From: Pseudomonadales bacterium | Lineage (GTDB): Bacteria > Pseudomonadota > Gammaproteobacteria > Pseudomonadales > Pseudohongiellaceae | Assembly (NCBI GenBank): GCA_024234365.1 | Contig: JACKOK010000004.1 | Span: 62,001-126,000 of the forward strand | DNA length: 64,000 nucleotides | Reading direction: 5' to 3' | Program-made: the position numbers and the translations under genes | Notes under the pieces: model-generated | Told to the model about the DNA's origin: nothing | The model's database searches: none | The model's input: the letters and a program-made list of their open reading frames with translations, nothing else | Part shown: positions 25,189 through 32,676 of the stretch, piece by piece | Layout of the letters: each line of letters begins with the position of its first letter | Position numbering within the stretch: the first letter of the stretch is position 1

Positions 25189-25261
25189 GTAGGAGCCTGC
25201 CCTGCTGGCGAGATTGGTTTTCCTAGGGTTTGAATGATTCGCCTGCAGGGCAGGCTCCTAC
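25189..25261. repeat. REP pair between prpB and prpC
   Basis: 25189-25211 is a hybrid element: CCTGC on the left arm but CTGG on the right, so its palindrome is mismatched. 25239-25261 is a normal CCTGC-class element in opposite orientation. Both lie in the 125-bp prpB-prpC spacer. Confidence 0.88.
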
Positions 25262-25301
25262 GGCATTTGAGGTCTCTGCTGCTCAGGATAAGGGGGTATC
25301 T

Positions 25302-26429
25302 ATGGCAACTGGCAAATCTCTTACAGGGGCCGGACTACGCGGACAGGTGGCGGGCGAAACCGCCCTGTGTACCGTTGGCAAAACGGGCTCCGGGCTCACC
25401 TATCGGGGCTATGACATCCGCGTGCTGGCAGAAAAGGCGCGTTTCGAGGAGGTTGCCTTCCTGCTGCTGCGCGGCCATCTACCCAAGCGGCAAGAGCTTG
25501 GCAATTATATCAATAAAATCAAATCATTAAGAAAACTTCCTGAAGCATTGAGGGAGGTTCTCGAACGCATCCCTGCCAGCGCCCATCCCATGGATGTCAT
25601 GCGTACTGGCTGCTCCATGCTGGGCAATCTGGAAACCGAGCAGGACTTCAGCCAACAGGACGATGCCATTGACCGCCTGCTGGCACTGCTGCCCGCCATC
25701 ATCTGCTACTGGTATCGCTTCTCCCATGACGGAGTCCGCATTGACACCGCACTGGACGATGATTCGATCGGCGCGCACTTCCTGCACATGCTCCATGACA
25801 AGGAACCCGGCGAGCTGTTTGCCCAGGTCATGAACGCGTCACTGATTCTTTATGCCGAGCACGAATTCAATGCCTCCACGTTCACGGCTCGGGTGTGCGC
25901 CTCAACGCTTTCCGATATGCACTCCTGCATCACGGCTGCCATCGGCACCCTGCGCGGCCCCCTGCACGGCGGTGCCAATGAGGCAGCCATGAACATGATC
26001 GAGGCCTGGCAAAGCCCTGAGGAGGCGGAACGCGAGATTCTTGCCATGCTGGCCCGCAAGGAAAAAATCATGGGCTTCGGGCATGCCATTTACGCCGAAT
26101 CCGACCCGCGTAACGCCATTATCAAACAGTGGTCACAGCGCCTGGCCAGCGAGGTGGGCGACACGGTGCTCTACCCGGTGTCCGTGCGCTGCGAAGAGGT
26201 GATGTGGCGCGAGAAGAGGCTGTTCTGCAATGCGGATTTCTTCCATGCCTCCGCCTACCATTTCATGGGCATTCCCACCAAGCTGTTCACGCCAATTTTC
26301 GTGATGTCACGCGTGTGCGGATGGGCCGCACATGTCAAGGAGCAGCGCGCCAATAACCGCATCATCCGCCCCAGCGCCGATTACATCGGGCCATTGCAGG
26401 CCGAGTGGGTCGATATCGACCAGCGCTAG
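25302..26429 (+). CDS. prpC: 2-methylcitrate synthase
   Basis: A 375-residue citrate-synthase-family enzyme. It opens GLRGQVAGETALCTVGKTGSGLTYRGYDI, the PrpC N-terminus. Active-site histidines lie in GPLHGGANEAAMNMIE (about 224) and MGFGHAIYAESDPRN (about 263), with the catalytic Asp region near HFMGIPTKLFTPIFVMSR. It condenses propionyl-CoA with oxaloacetate. ATG 25302 (MATGKSL) has AGGGGG in front. The longer frame from 25230 would translate a REP. The REP array after its stop separates it from prpD. Confidence 0.93.
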   Translation: MATGKSLTGAGLRGQVAGETALCTVGKTGSGLTYRGYDIRVLAEKARFEEVAFLLLRGHLPKRQELGNYINKIKSLRKLPEALREVLERIPASAHPMDVMRTGCSMLGNLETEQDFSQQDDAIDRLLALLPAIICYWYRFSHDGVRIDTALDDDSIGAHFLHMLHDKEPGELFAQVMNASLILYAEHEFNASTFTARVCASTLSDMHSCITAAIGTLRGPLHGGANEAAMNMIEAWQSPEEAEREILAMLARKEKIMGFGHAIYAESDPRNAIIKQWSQRLASEVGDTVLYPVSVRCEEVMWREKRLFCNADFFHASAYHFMGIPTKLFTPIFVMSRVCGWAAHVKEQRANNRIIRPSADYIGPLQAEWVDIDQR

Positions 26430-26442
26430 GCGCATACCCCGC

Positions 26443-26518
26443 GTAGGAGCCAGCCCTGCTGGCGATTTTGCTTCTGCCGTCTCATCACGGTTTGTTCGCC
26501 TGCAGGGCAGGCTCCTAC
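26443..26518. repeat. Opposed REP pair after prpC
   Basis: A CCAGC-class element at 26443-26465 (head left) and a CCTGC-class element at 26496-26518 (head right), with tails facing across a 30-bp spacer. This is a diverged version of the unit that is then repeated four times immediately downstream. Confidence 0.9.
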
Positions 26519-26918
26519 AACGCGTATCCCCAATGCATACCGTAGGAGCCAGCCCTGCTGGCGATTCTGGTTCTGTCTGCCTCCTCGTGGCTTGTTCGCC
26601 TGCAGGGCAGGCTCCTACAACGCGTATCCCCAATGCATATCGTAGGAGCCAGCCCTGCTGGCGATTCTGGTTCTGTCTGCCTCCTCGTGGCTTGTTCGCC
26701 TGCAGGGCAGGCTCCTACAACGCGTATCCCCAATGCATACCGTAGGAGCCAGCCCTGCTGGCGATTCTGGTTCTGTCTGCCTCCTCGTGGCTTGTTCGCC
26801 TGCAGGGCAGGCTCCTACAACGCGTATCCCCAATGCATATCGTAGGAGCCAGCCCTGCTGGCGATTCTGGTTCTGTCTGCCTCCTCGTGGCTTGTTCGCC
26901 TGCAGGGCAGGCTCCTAC
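26519..26918. repeat. Tandem array, four exact 100-bp BIME units
   Basis: Each 100-bp unit is AACGCGTATCCCCAATGCAT plus A(C/T), a CCAGC-class REP (starting 26542, 26642, 26742, 26842), a 31-bp spacer, and an inverted CCTGC-class REP (starting 26596, 26696, 26796, 26896). Units appear identical except for one base that alternates C, T, C, T at 26540, 26640, 26740 and 26840. This implies a 200-bp duplication of a two-unit block. Confidence 0.95.
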
Positions 26919-26940
26919 GAGGGAATTTTGAATGTTCTGT

Positions 26941-26963
26941 TCGCCTGCAGGGCAGGCTCCTAC
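26941..26963. repeat. Single REP after the 100-bp array
   Basis: A CCTGC-class element with its head to the right, 22 bp beyond the last array unit. The remaining 265 bp before prpD hold a strong palindrome (listed) and the prpD leader. Confidence 0.88.
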
Positions 26964-27005
26964 GAAAGAATTTGTACGAGAGAATTTACAGCAGGTTTGT
27001 AAGGT

Positions 27006-27030
27006 CCGGGGGCAGCACTGCTGCCCCCGG
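27006..27030. other. Perfect 12-bp inverted repeat between prpC and prpD
   Basis: CCGGGGGCAGCA, one base, then TGCTGCCCCCGG. It would form a very stable hairpin in RNA. No T-run follows directly; GGGTTTT occurs about 30 bp later after a second C/G-rich half-match. It may be an intra-operon terminator/attenuator, or a double-strand protein site. Confidence 0.6.
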
Positions 27031-27228
27031 GGAGCGGCCTCAGCCCCCGGAAGCACCCGGGTTTTACGAGGCCTTCCAGACATCCTGTCCGGCATTGACA
27101 ACACATTCCTTGTGTTCACTTTCACCTTAGTTCAGCTTTCCAGATACCGCCAATAATGCGGGCAAATACTTTTATTCGGGCAATTCAGCTACCATAGCGC
27201 CTCCCCAACGCAAGCCAGGAGAGCCGCT

Positions 27229-28677
27229 ATGTCCTCCACTGCCGAATTCAACGAACGCCCTGCCCCAGACCAGGAACTGGTCGACATTGCCCGCTATGTC
27301 ACCGACTACCAGGTGCAATCGGCTGAGGCCTATGACACGGCCCGCAACTGCCTGATGGATACGCTAGGCTGTGGCCTGTTGGCGCTGCGCTTTCCGGAAT
27401 GCACCAAGCTGCTCGGCCCGCTTGTTGAAGGCACTGTCGTTCCCCATGGCGCGCGCGTGCCGGGCACCCAGTTCCGCCTCGACCCGGTCAAGGCAGCCTG
27501 GGATATTGGTTGCATCATTCGCTGGCTGGACTACAACGATACCTGGCTGGCGGCGGAATGGGGCCACCCTTCCGATAATCTCGGCGGCATTCTGGCGGTG
27601 GCGGATTATCTTTCCCAACGCAATATCGCGGCGGGCAAGGCACCGTTGCTGATGCGGGACGTGCTTACCGCCATGATCAAGGCGCATGAAATTCAGGGCG
27701 TGCTGGCGCTGGAAAACAGTTTCAACCGTGTTGGCCTGTGCCATGTGCTGCTCGTTCGCGTTGCCTCCACGGCTGTGGTCACTCATATGCTGGGCGGCAC
27801 GCAGGCGCAGATTATCGACGCACTGTCACAGGCCTGGCTGGATGGCTCCAGCCTGCGCACCTATCGGCATTCGCCCAATGCCGGCCCGCGCAAGTCCTGG
27901 GCTGCCGGCGATGCCACCTCGCGTGCCGTGCGGCTTGCCGACCTGACCCTGCGCGGCGAGATCGGTTATCCGAGTGTGCTCAGCGTGCCCAAATGGGGCT
28001 TCTATGACGTCCACTTCAAGGGAAATAAATTCAGGTTTTCAAGAGATTACGGCACTTATGTGATGGAGAATATTTTGTTCAAAATCTCCTTCCCGGCCGA
28101 GTTCCACTCCCAGACTGCCGCTGAGGCCGCGGTGCGTCTGCACCCGCTGGTACGTGATCGCCTGGATCAGATTGAGCGTATTGTGATTCACACCCATGAA
28201 TCCGCCATTCGCATCATCAGCAAGAGTGGCCCGCTGAACAATCCGGCAGACCGCGACCATTGCCTGCAGTACATGACGGCCGTCCCCCTCGCCTTTGGCA
28301 ATCTGGTGGCCGAACACTATGAGAACGAATTTCACCAGGCACACCCGGTCATCGATCAGCTGCGCGACAAAATGGAGGTAATCGAGGAGCCCCGCTACAC
28401 CCGCGAATATCTGGAAGCCGACAAACGCTCCATCGCCAATGCCCTGCAGGTGTTCTTCAGGGACGGGACCGCTACGGAAAAAGTGGAAGTGGAATATCCC
28501 GTAGGCCATCGTCGTCGCCGCGCAGAGGGCATTCCCCTGTTAGAAGAGAAATTCCGCCAGAACCTCGCCACACGCTTCCCGGCCGTCCGCGCAGCGAAAA
28601 TCTTCGCGCTGTGCAAGGATCAGCAGACGCTGGAGGCAACCCCCGTCAACGAGTTCATGGATATGCTGGTGATCTGA
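27229..28677 (+). CDS. prpD: 2-methylcitrate dehydratase
   Basis: A 482-residue MmgE/PrpD-family protein, the usual PrpD length. Typical blocks are DTARNCLMDTLGCGLLALRFPECTKLLGP (about 38), RWLDYNDTWLAAEWGHPSDNLGGILAVADYLS (about 98), WLDGSSLRTYRHSPNAGPRKSWAAGDATSRAV (about 205) and GPLNNPADRDHCLQYMTAVPLAFG (about 330). It dehydrates 2-methylcitrate to 2-methyl-cis-aconitate. acnD and prpF are not present here, which fits a PrpD-type rather than AcnD/PrpF-type pathway. It starts at ATG 27229 with AGGAGAGCC before it. Confidence 0.94.
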   Translation: MSSTAEFNERPAPDQELVDIARYVTDYQVQSAEAYDTARNCLMDTLGCGLLALRFPECTKLLGPLVEGTVVPHGARVPGTQFRLDPVKAAWDIGCIIRWLDYNDTWLAAEWGHPSDNLGGILAVADYLSQRNIAAGKAPLLMRDVLTAMIKAHEIQGVLALENSFNRVGLCHVLLVRVASTAVVTHMLGGTQAQIIDALSQAWLDGSSLRTYRHSPNAGPRKSWAAGDATSRAVRLADLTLRGEIGYPSVLSVPKWGFYDVHFKGNKFRFSRDYGTYVMENILFKISFPAEFHSQTAAEAAVRLHPLVRDRLDQIERIVIHTHESAIRIISKSGPLNNPADRDHCLQYMTAVPLAFGNLVAEHYENEFHQAHPVIDQLRDKMEVIEEPRYTREYLEADKRSIANALQVFFRDGTATEKVEVEYPVGHRRRRAEGIPLLEEKFRQNLATRFPAVRAAKIFALCKDQQTLEATPVNEFMDMLVI

Positions 28678-28717
28678 AGCCGGCAATCCTGGGCTTGGCT
28701 GCCTCATCGGGGTCTGT

Positions 28718-28857
28718 TCGCCTGCAGGGCAGGCTCCTACGATATGCTTTGCTGGAGGTTCTGGATCTTTCTGCCACCCCATGGTTTATTCGCCTGCAGG
28801 GCAGGCTCCTACGAGAGAAATTTGGGTGTACGCCGTAGGAGCCAGCCCTGCTGGCGA
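28718..28857. repeat. REP cluster 5, 3' side of the RAYT gene
   Basis: CCTGC-class elements at 28718-28740 and 28790-28812 (heads right) and a CCAGC-class element at 28835-28857 (head left). The last ends just past the RAYT stop. Confidence 0.9.
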
Positions 28858-28865
28858 TTGCTTGT

Positions 28866-29306
28866 CTATAACCACTTGGCATCCCACAAGGGATATTCCC
28901 TCAAACTTCTGACAAGCCCCGCCCGCAAGGGGTTAGCAATGACATATCGAGCCACCTGGCGAACGTCCTCCTCTCGTCTTAGCGCCCTGTCGTGAAAACC
29001 TTTCTGCCAGATCTGTTCACCAGGAAAAGCAGATGTATGAAGAGATTTCGTGCTGAGGGATTTCATCTGCTGTACAAGCTTCTGCAAGCTCTTGCTCACG
29101 CCTAATGCCAAAAGCCAGTGGATGTGGTCGGGCATGATCACATAGCAGAGTGTTTCGGCGTCACCGGACAGTGCTTTCATGATGTGAACAGGGATACGTC
29201 CCGTTTTCGGATCGACAAAGAATCGTCTTCGATGGGCGCAGACCACGGTGACCAGATAGATTCGCTCAGGTTCGCTGTAACGGCCGATTCGCAATTTCTG
29301 TGACAT
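28866..29306 (-). CDS. REP-associated tyrosine transposase (RAYT, Y1/IS200-IS605-like)
   Basis: A 146-residue Y1-type transposase. The HUH-type motif HIH lies at residues 61-63 in YVIMPDHIHWLLALG. The candidate catalytic tyrosine is Tyr121 in VARYVIANPLRAGLV, after IWQKGFHDRALRREEDV. The opening LRIGRYSEPERIYLVTVVCAHRRRFF is that of Pseudomonas-type RAYTs. ATG 29306 is used; the frame upstream to 29381 lacks family character. RAYTs cut single-stranded REPs at the GTAG-type head. REPs lie on both sides (28718-28857 and 29362-29461), the usual REPtron layout. The gene appears intact, so it could act on all REPs in the window. Confidence 0.9.
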   Translation of the reverse strand: MSQKLRIGRYSEPERIYLVTVVCAHRRRFFVDPKTGRIPVHIMKALSGDAETLCYVIMPDHIHWLLALGVSKSLQKLVQQMKSLSTKSLHTSAFPGEQIWQKGFHDRALRREEDVRQVARYVIANPLRAGLVRSLREYPLWDAKWL

Positions 29307-29361
29307 GGCAGCATCCAAGGTCCTTGTTTCAGTACATCTTAAGCATAGACCTTGATCGCCT

Positions 29362-29461
29362 AACGCGTCTCTCCAATGCATATCGTAGGAGCCAGCCCTG
29401 CTGGCGATTCTGGTTCTGTCTGCCTCCTCGTGGCTTGTTCGCCTGCAGGGCAGGCTCCAAC
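29362..29461. repeat. Solo copy of the 100-bp BIME unit, 5' side of RAYT
   Basis: Same spacer and REP order as the 26519-26918 array: a leader like AACGCGT..CCAATGCATAT, a CCAGC-class REP at 29385-29407, the same 31-bp spacer, and an inverted CCTGC-class REP at 29439-29461. The last head has one change (CTCCAAC for CTCCTAC). The leader differs at a few bases, so it is older than the array copies or is their source. Confidence 0.92.
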
Positions 29462-29481
29462 GTCAGGCGGCTGTCTTTGGC

Positions 29482-29508
29482 CTTGAAAAAGAAAACGGTG
29501 CCCCTACT
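29482..29508 (+). promoter_or_regulatory. Heat-shock (sigma32) promoter of ibpA
   Basis: CTTGAAA at 29482-29488 and CCCCTACTT at 29501-29509, separated by 12 bases. This is close to the sigma32 consensus (CTTGAAA, CCCCATNT) and is placed about 100 bases ahead of a small heat-shock gene. Confidence 0.75.
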
Positions 29509-29509
29509 T

Positions 29510-29607
29510 ATATTTCGTAGCAGACGCTCATTGGAGGTTTGCTTCCCGGGTTCGATCTGCGGATGAACCGTTTATCTTTCACCATATTGCTTTCGAGGAT
29601 ATGCATC
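29510..29607 (+). ncRNA. ROSE-like RNA thermometer in the ibpA leader
   Basis: The 3' end of the leader folds as AUAUUGCU (29584-29591), a UUCG loop, and AGGAUAU (29596-29602). The UUGCU box lies opposite the AGGA ribosome site with one unpaired G, the defining feature of ROSE thermometers. The ATG is at 29608. The 5' part would form the additional stems that ROSE leaders have; these were not worked out in detail. Heat would melt the hairpin and free the ribosome site. Confidence 0.7.
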
Positions 29608-30063
29608 ATGAGAAATTTTGATTTTGCACCGCTGTACCGTTCCACCATTGGTTTTGACCACCTGACTTCCCTGCTCGACTCTGTGACCCAGCGTGAACAG
29701 AGCCAGCCCAGTTACCCCCCTTACAACATTGAACTGCTTGGCAAGGACCAGTACCGCATTACGATGGCGGTGGCCGGTTTTGTTGATGAAGAACTGCAAA
29801 TACATTCCGAGCGGCAGACACTGACCGTGCGCGGCAAAAAGGCCGAGGACAGCAAGGCACGCAACTATCTGCACCAGGGCATTGCCGGCCGTAATTTTGA
29901 GCGCGTGTTCCAGCTGGCCGACCATGTCAAAGTGACCGGCGCCACGCTGGAGAACGGGCTGCTCAATATAGATCTGGTGCGGGAGATTCCCGAAGCCATG
30001 AAACCCCGGCAGATTGCAATCAATGGCAAGGCGCCGGAGTTGATTGAAACCCAGCAGAGCTGA
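29608..30063 (+). CDS. ibpA: Small heat-shock protein (IbpA/Hsp20)
   Basis: A 151-residue alpha-crystallin-type chaperone. It starts MRNFDFAPLYRSTIGFDHLTSLLDS, the IbpA N-terminus. The alpha-crystallin domain runs from PPYNIELLGKDQYRITMAVAGF (about 40) to GATLENGLLNIDLVREIPEAMKPRQI (about 115-140). It binds unfolding proteins and hands them to DnaK/ClpB. ATG 29608 is fixed by the ROSE-type leader; the frame runs open further upstream to 29539 through the thermometer. It has its own sigma32 promoter and lies beside the RAYT/REP block. Confidence 0.93.
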   Translation: MRNFDFAPLYRSTIGFDHLTSLLDSVTQREQSQPSYPPYNIELLGKDQYRITMAVAGFVDEELQIHSERQTLTVRGKKAEDSKARNYLHQGIAGRNFERVFQLADHVKVTGATLENGLLNIDLVREIPEAMKPRQIAINGKAPELIETQQS

Positions 30064-30087
30064 TCCGTTCGGGAGGAGTGATCGTGA

Positions 30088-30241
30088 TCGCCTGCAGGGC
30101 AGGCTCCTACGGTGTGTCCTGCATGGTTCTTTCGCCAGCAGGGCAGGCTCCTACGGTGTGTCCTGCATGGTTCTTTCGCCAGCAGGGCAGGCTCCTACGG
30201 GGGGAAATCCAAAATTCCGTAGGAGCCAGCCCTGCTGGCGA
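30088..30241. repeat. REP cluster 6, the last REPs in the window
   Basis: Elements at 30088-30110 (CCTGC class), 30132-30154 and 30176-30198 (hybrids: CCAGC on one arm, GCAGG on the other), and 30219-30241 (CCAGC class, inverted). The two hybrids sit in a 44-bp direct repeat. About 200 bp follow up to 30450, with a weak AATCTGA/TCAGATT inverted repeat and the leader of the next gene. Confidence 0.9.
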
Positions 30242-30450
30242 TCGGTTTTCAGTTTCTGTAATCTGAATTTTCACTATCCATCGAAAGTTTCAGATTGCGT
30301 CACTTCTTTTTTCACTTTGAGGCAGACGTCTTCGGCCCGGCAGGCTAGTTTAGTCTCGCCGGTCAACGCCCATACACCGGGAACAACAACAATAACCACG
30401 CAAGGGAGCAAGCATCTCTCCCGATTGCGTACTGCCGGAGGCCTGTCACC

Positions 30451-31398
30451 ATGCACTCACGTCTACCGAACTTCATTCGCTTGCGCAGCCTGTGCTGCCT
30501 TTTTCTCGCACTACTTCTCAGCTCCCCTACCCTTGCCCAGAGCTATCGTAAAGGCCAGTTCATCGAGCCTGCCTACGAGGGTTGGTGGGAAAACGAGGAC
30601 GGCACTTTCAGCTTCGTCTTTGGCTACCACAATGAAAACTGGGAGGAAGAACTCGACGTTCCCATCGGGGACAACAATTATTTCGAACCCGGTGCCGCCG
30701 ATCGCGGGCAGCCCACCCACTTTCTGCCCCGCCGCAACCGCTTCACCTTTGAGGTAGTGGTTCCGGCAGACTGGGGCGACAAGGAGCTGGCCTGGACGGT
30801 CACCAGCAACGGTGTCACCCGCATCGCCTACGCCACACTTGCCCGTGACTATGTGATTGACAATGTGGTCATTGCATCGGAAACCGGTTCGCTGGGTGCT
30901 GGCACCAGCAGCCCCGAATCCCGCGCCAATATTGCCCCGACACTGACCGTCATGGGGGATCGCACCGGCGGCGAAGTCATCCGGCGCGTCCGCGTGGGTG
31001 AGCCTCTGCGCATTGAAACAAAGGTGGAAGACGATGGCCTGCCCAAGCCCCGCGCCGCCTCGCGCAGCGTTGAGGGTTTGAACGCTCACGAAAGAATGAT
31101 GACACCGCCAAGACGCACAACCGTGGGCAAGACCAACGGCCTGTTCCTGTCCTGGAATGTGTATCGCGGCGCCGGAGAGGTGCACTTCGACCCTCCCCAG
31201 GTGAAACCCTGGGAAGACACCCGCGCCTCCGCCAATTCCCCTTGGGGGGCCTTATGGACGCCGCCCCCGATTCCCGAAGACGGGATGTATAACACGGAGG
31301 TTGTGTTCTCGGAACCCGGAACGTATGTCCTGTGGGGTCGGGCCGATGACGGCGGTCTTTACCACGACGGGTACATCACCGTCATCGTGACCGAATAG
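30451..31398 (+). CDS. Secreted protein of unknown function
   Basis: A 315-residue protein with a clear signal peptide (RLRSLCCLFLALLLSSPTLAQS, cleavage near residue 31). The mature part is Trp-, Asp- and Pro-rich: YEGWWENEDGTFSFVFGYHNENWEEELDVPIG near the N-terminus, a beta-sandwich-like middle (RFTFEVVVPADWGDKELAWTVTSNG), and a Pro/Trp-rich end with GTYVLWGRADDGGLYHDGYITV. I do not recognise the family. Two beta-sandwich modules in the periplasm or exported are plausible. It has a GGAGG ribosome site, stands alone, and is followed by a strong terminator. Confidence 0.8.
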   Translation: MHSRLPNFIRLRSLCCLFLALLLSSPTLAQSYRKGQFIEPAYEGWWENEDGTFSFVFGYHNENWEEELDVPIGDNNYFEPGAADRGQPTHFLPRRNRFTFEVVVPADWGDKELAWTVTSNGVTRIAYATLARDYVIDNVVIASETGSLGAGTSSPESRANIAPTLTVMGDRTGGEVIRRVRVGEPLRIETKVEDDGLPKPRAASRSVEGLNAHERMMTPPRRTTVGKTNGLFLSWNVYRGAGEVHFDPPQVKPWEDTRASANSPWGALWTPPPIPEDGMYNTEVVFSEPGTYVLWGRADDGGLYHDGYITVIVTE

Positions 31399-31437
31399 GG
31401 GAAACACCGCGTTAATCCTGGCGCTGTGGGATGTGTA

Positions 31438-31479
31438 CCCGGCACTGGCTCAGGGAATGAGCCAGGTGCCGGGTTTTTT
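31438..31479 (+). terminator. Rho-independent terminator
   Basis: The stem CCCGGCACTGGCTCA pairs with TGAGCCAGGTGCCGGG (one bulged G), a GGGAA loop, then TTTTTT. It ends the 30451-31398 transcript and isolates it from the AraC-type gene. Confidence 0.92.
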
Positions 31480-31548
31480 CATCTTGCATCTTTGACCGAC
31501 TCGTGGCTATATAAGCGCCAATGATGATAATTAAAAACGAGGTGTGTC

Positions 31549-32673
31549 ATGCTCGGATTGAGTCTGAATACCCTGGGCGCGCTGGCTATATCCCAACTGG
31601 CCTTTACCGGCGTCTTCTTCTTCGTTTACCACCGACAACAAGTCATCGGGCGCCTGCTCGCGCTGTACAGCATCAGTTTCTCCGCCTATGTACTGGCCCA
31701 GATGGTTGGCCCCGACAGCCCCGTCCTGTATTACCTGCTTAACCGCATCTCCACGATTGCCCCCGCAGCACTGTGGCTGCTGGCACTGTATCTGTTTGTC
31801 GACAATCCACGGGTTTCACGCCCTATCTGGGCACTCATGGGCTCTTATGTCCTGATGCGCGCCCTTGGTGCCTATTTCGGTACCGGCGATACCCTCTTTC
31901 TCCAAGGCCTGTATGTGGTCGGCTATGTGATTCCGCAATTTGTCATGCTCGCCTTCTGTACTCACGCCATCTATCTCGCAATGCAGGATTTGCGCAATGA
32001 TCTGGTGGAATCCCGCCACCGCGTGCGCGTTCCCTTTGTCATCGCCATGGGGCTTCTGGTGACGATGGTATTGATGCGCGGCTTTGCGACCGCTCTCGAA
32101 TACTATTCACTGCCCGCCATGATTCCCCAGGTTCCACTGCCCTATCTATTTTTCTATATCGCGCTGATTGCGTTTGCCTTCAATATTTGCAGCACACGCC
32201 TGCGTAACGAGGCTATTCAGGTAATCGTTCTTCAAGGGGAACAACAGAAACGTCACCTGAGTGCCGTACCGTCCACCACGATCAACGTGGACAACCCGGC
32301 GCTGGTGAACAAAATCTTCGAGGCACTGGACAAGGACAAGCTCTATACCCGCCCAGGCCTCACCATCGGAGAACTTGCCGAGCGTCTCTCGGTGCAGGAA
32401 TATCGTCTGCGACGGGTGATCAACAAACAGCTCGGTTATCGCAATTTCAACCAGTTCCTCAATGAGTTCCGCATCAAGGAAGCCTGCCGTCGCCTGATCA
32501 GCACGGAGGACCATCGTGAACAGATAGCCAACATCGCCTACGATGTGGGCTACTCCGCCCTGTCATCCTTCAACAAGGCGTTCAAGGACATTCACAATCT
32601 GACACCGACCCAGTACCGGGACGCCGCTCTGCAGGAAGTTGCCGGCTACGGCCTGAGAGGTCAATTGCAGTAG
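31549..32673 (+). CDS. AraC-family regulator with a multi-pass membrane domain
   Basis: A 374-residue protein. The first about 225 residues hold about seven hydrophobic segments (LGALAISQLAFTGVFFFVYH, RLLALYSISFSAYVLAQMV, LYVVGYVIPQFVMLAFCTHAIYL and others). The C-terminal about 100 residues form an AraC-type double HTH (LTIGELAERLSVQEYRLRRVINKQLGYRNFNQFLNEFRIKEACRRL, then IANIAYDVGYSALSSFNKAFKDIHNLTPTQYR). It should sense a membrane or extracellular signal and regulate DNA from the membrane. The target is unknown; candidates are the secreted protein upstream or genes outside the window. Confidence 0.87.
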   Translation: MLGLSLNTLGALAISQLAFTGVFFFVYHRQQVIGRLLALYSISFSAYVLAQMVGPDSPVLYYLLNRISTIAPAALWLLALYLFVDNPRVSRPIWALMGSYVLMRALGAYFGTGDTLFLQGLYVVGYVIPQFVMLAFCTHAIYLAMQDLRNDLVESRHRVRVPFVIAMGLLVTMVLMRGFATALEYYSLPAMIPQVPLPYLFFYIALIAFAFNICSTRLRNEAIQVIVLQGEQQKRHLSAVPSTTINVDNPALVNKIFEALDKDKLYTRPGLTIGELAERLSVQEYRLRRVINKQLGYRNFNQFLNEFRIKEACRRLISTEDHREQIANIAYDVGYSALSSFNKAFKDIHNLTPTQYRDAALQEVAGYGLRGQLQ

Positions 32674-32676
32674 CTG

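Noticed and set aside
26519..26918. Possible CRISPR array (regular repeat)
   Set aside because: The whole 100-bp unit including the spacer is identical; there are no variable spacers and no cas genes. The 32-bp tandem at 24.0 kb fails for the same reason.
26307..27125. Several open frames of 70-137 codons with repeated SPAGQAPT/ACPAGEQ sequences over the REP array
   Set aside because: They are translations of the REP/BIME repeats in both strands, with no ribosome sites or family features.
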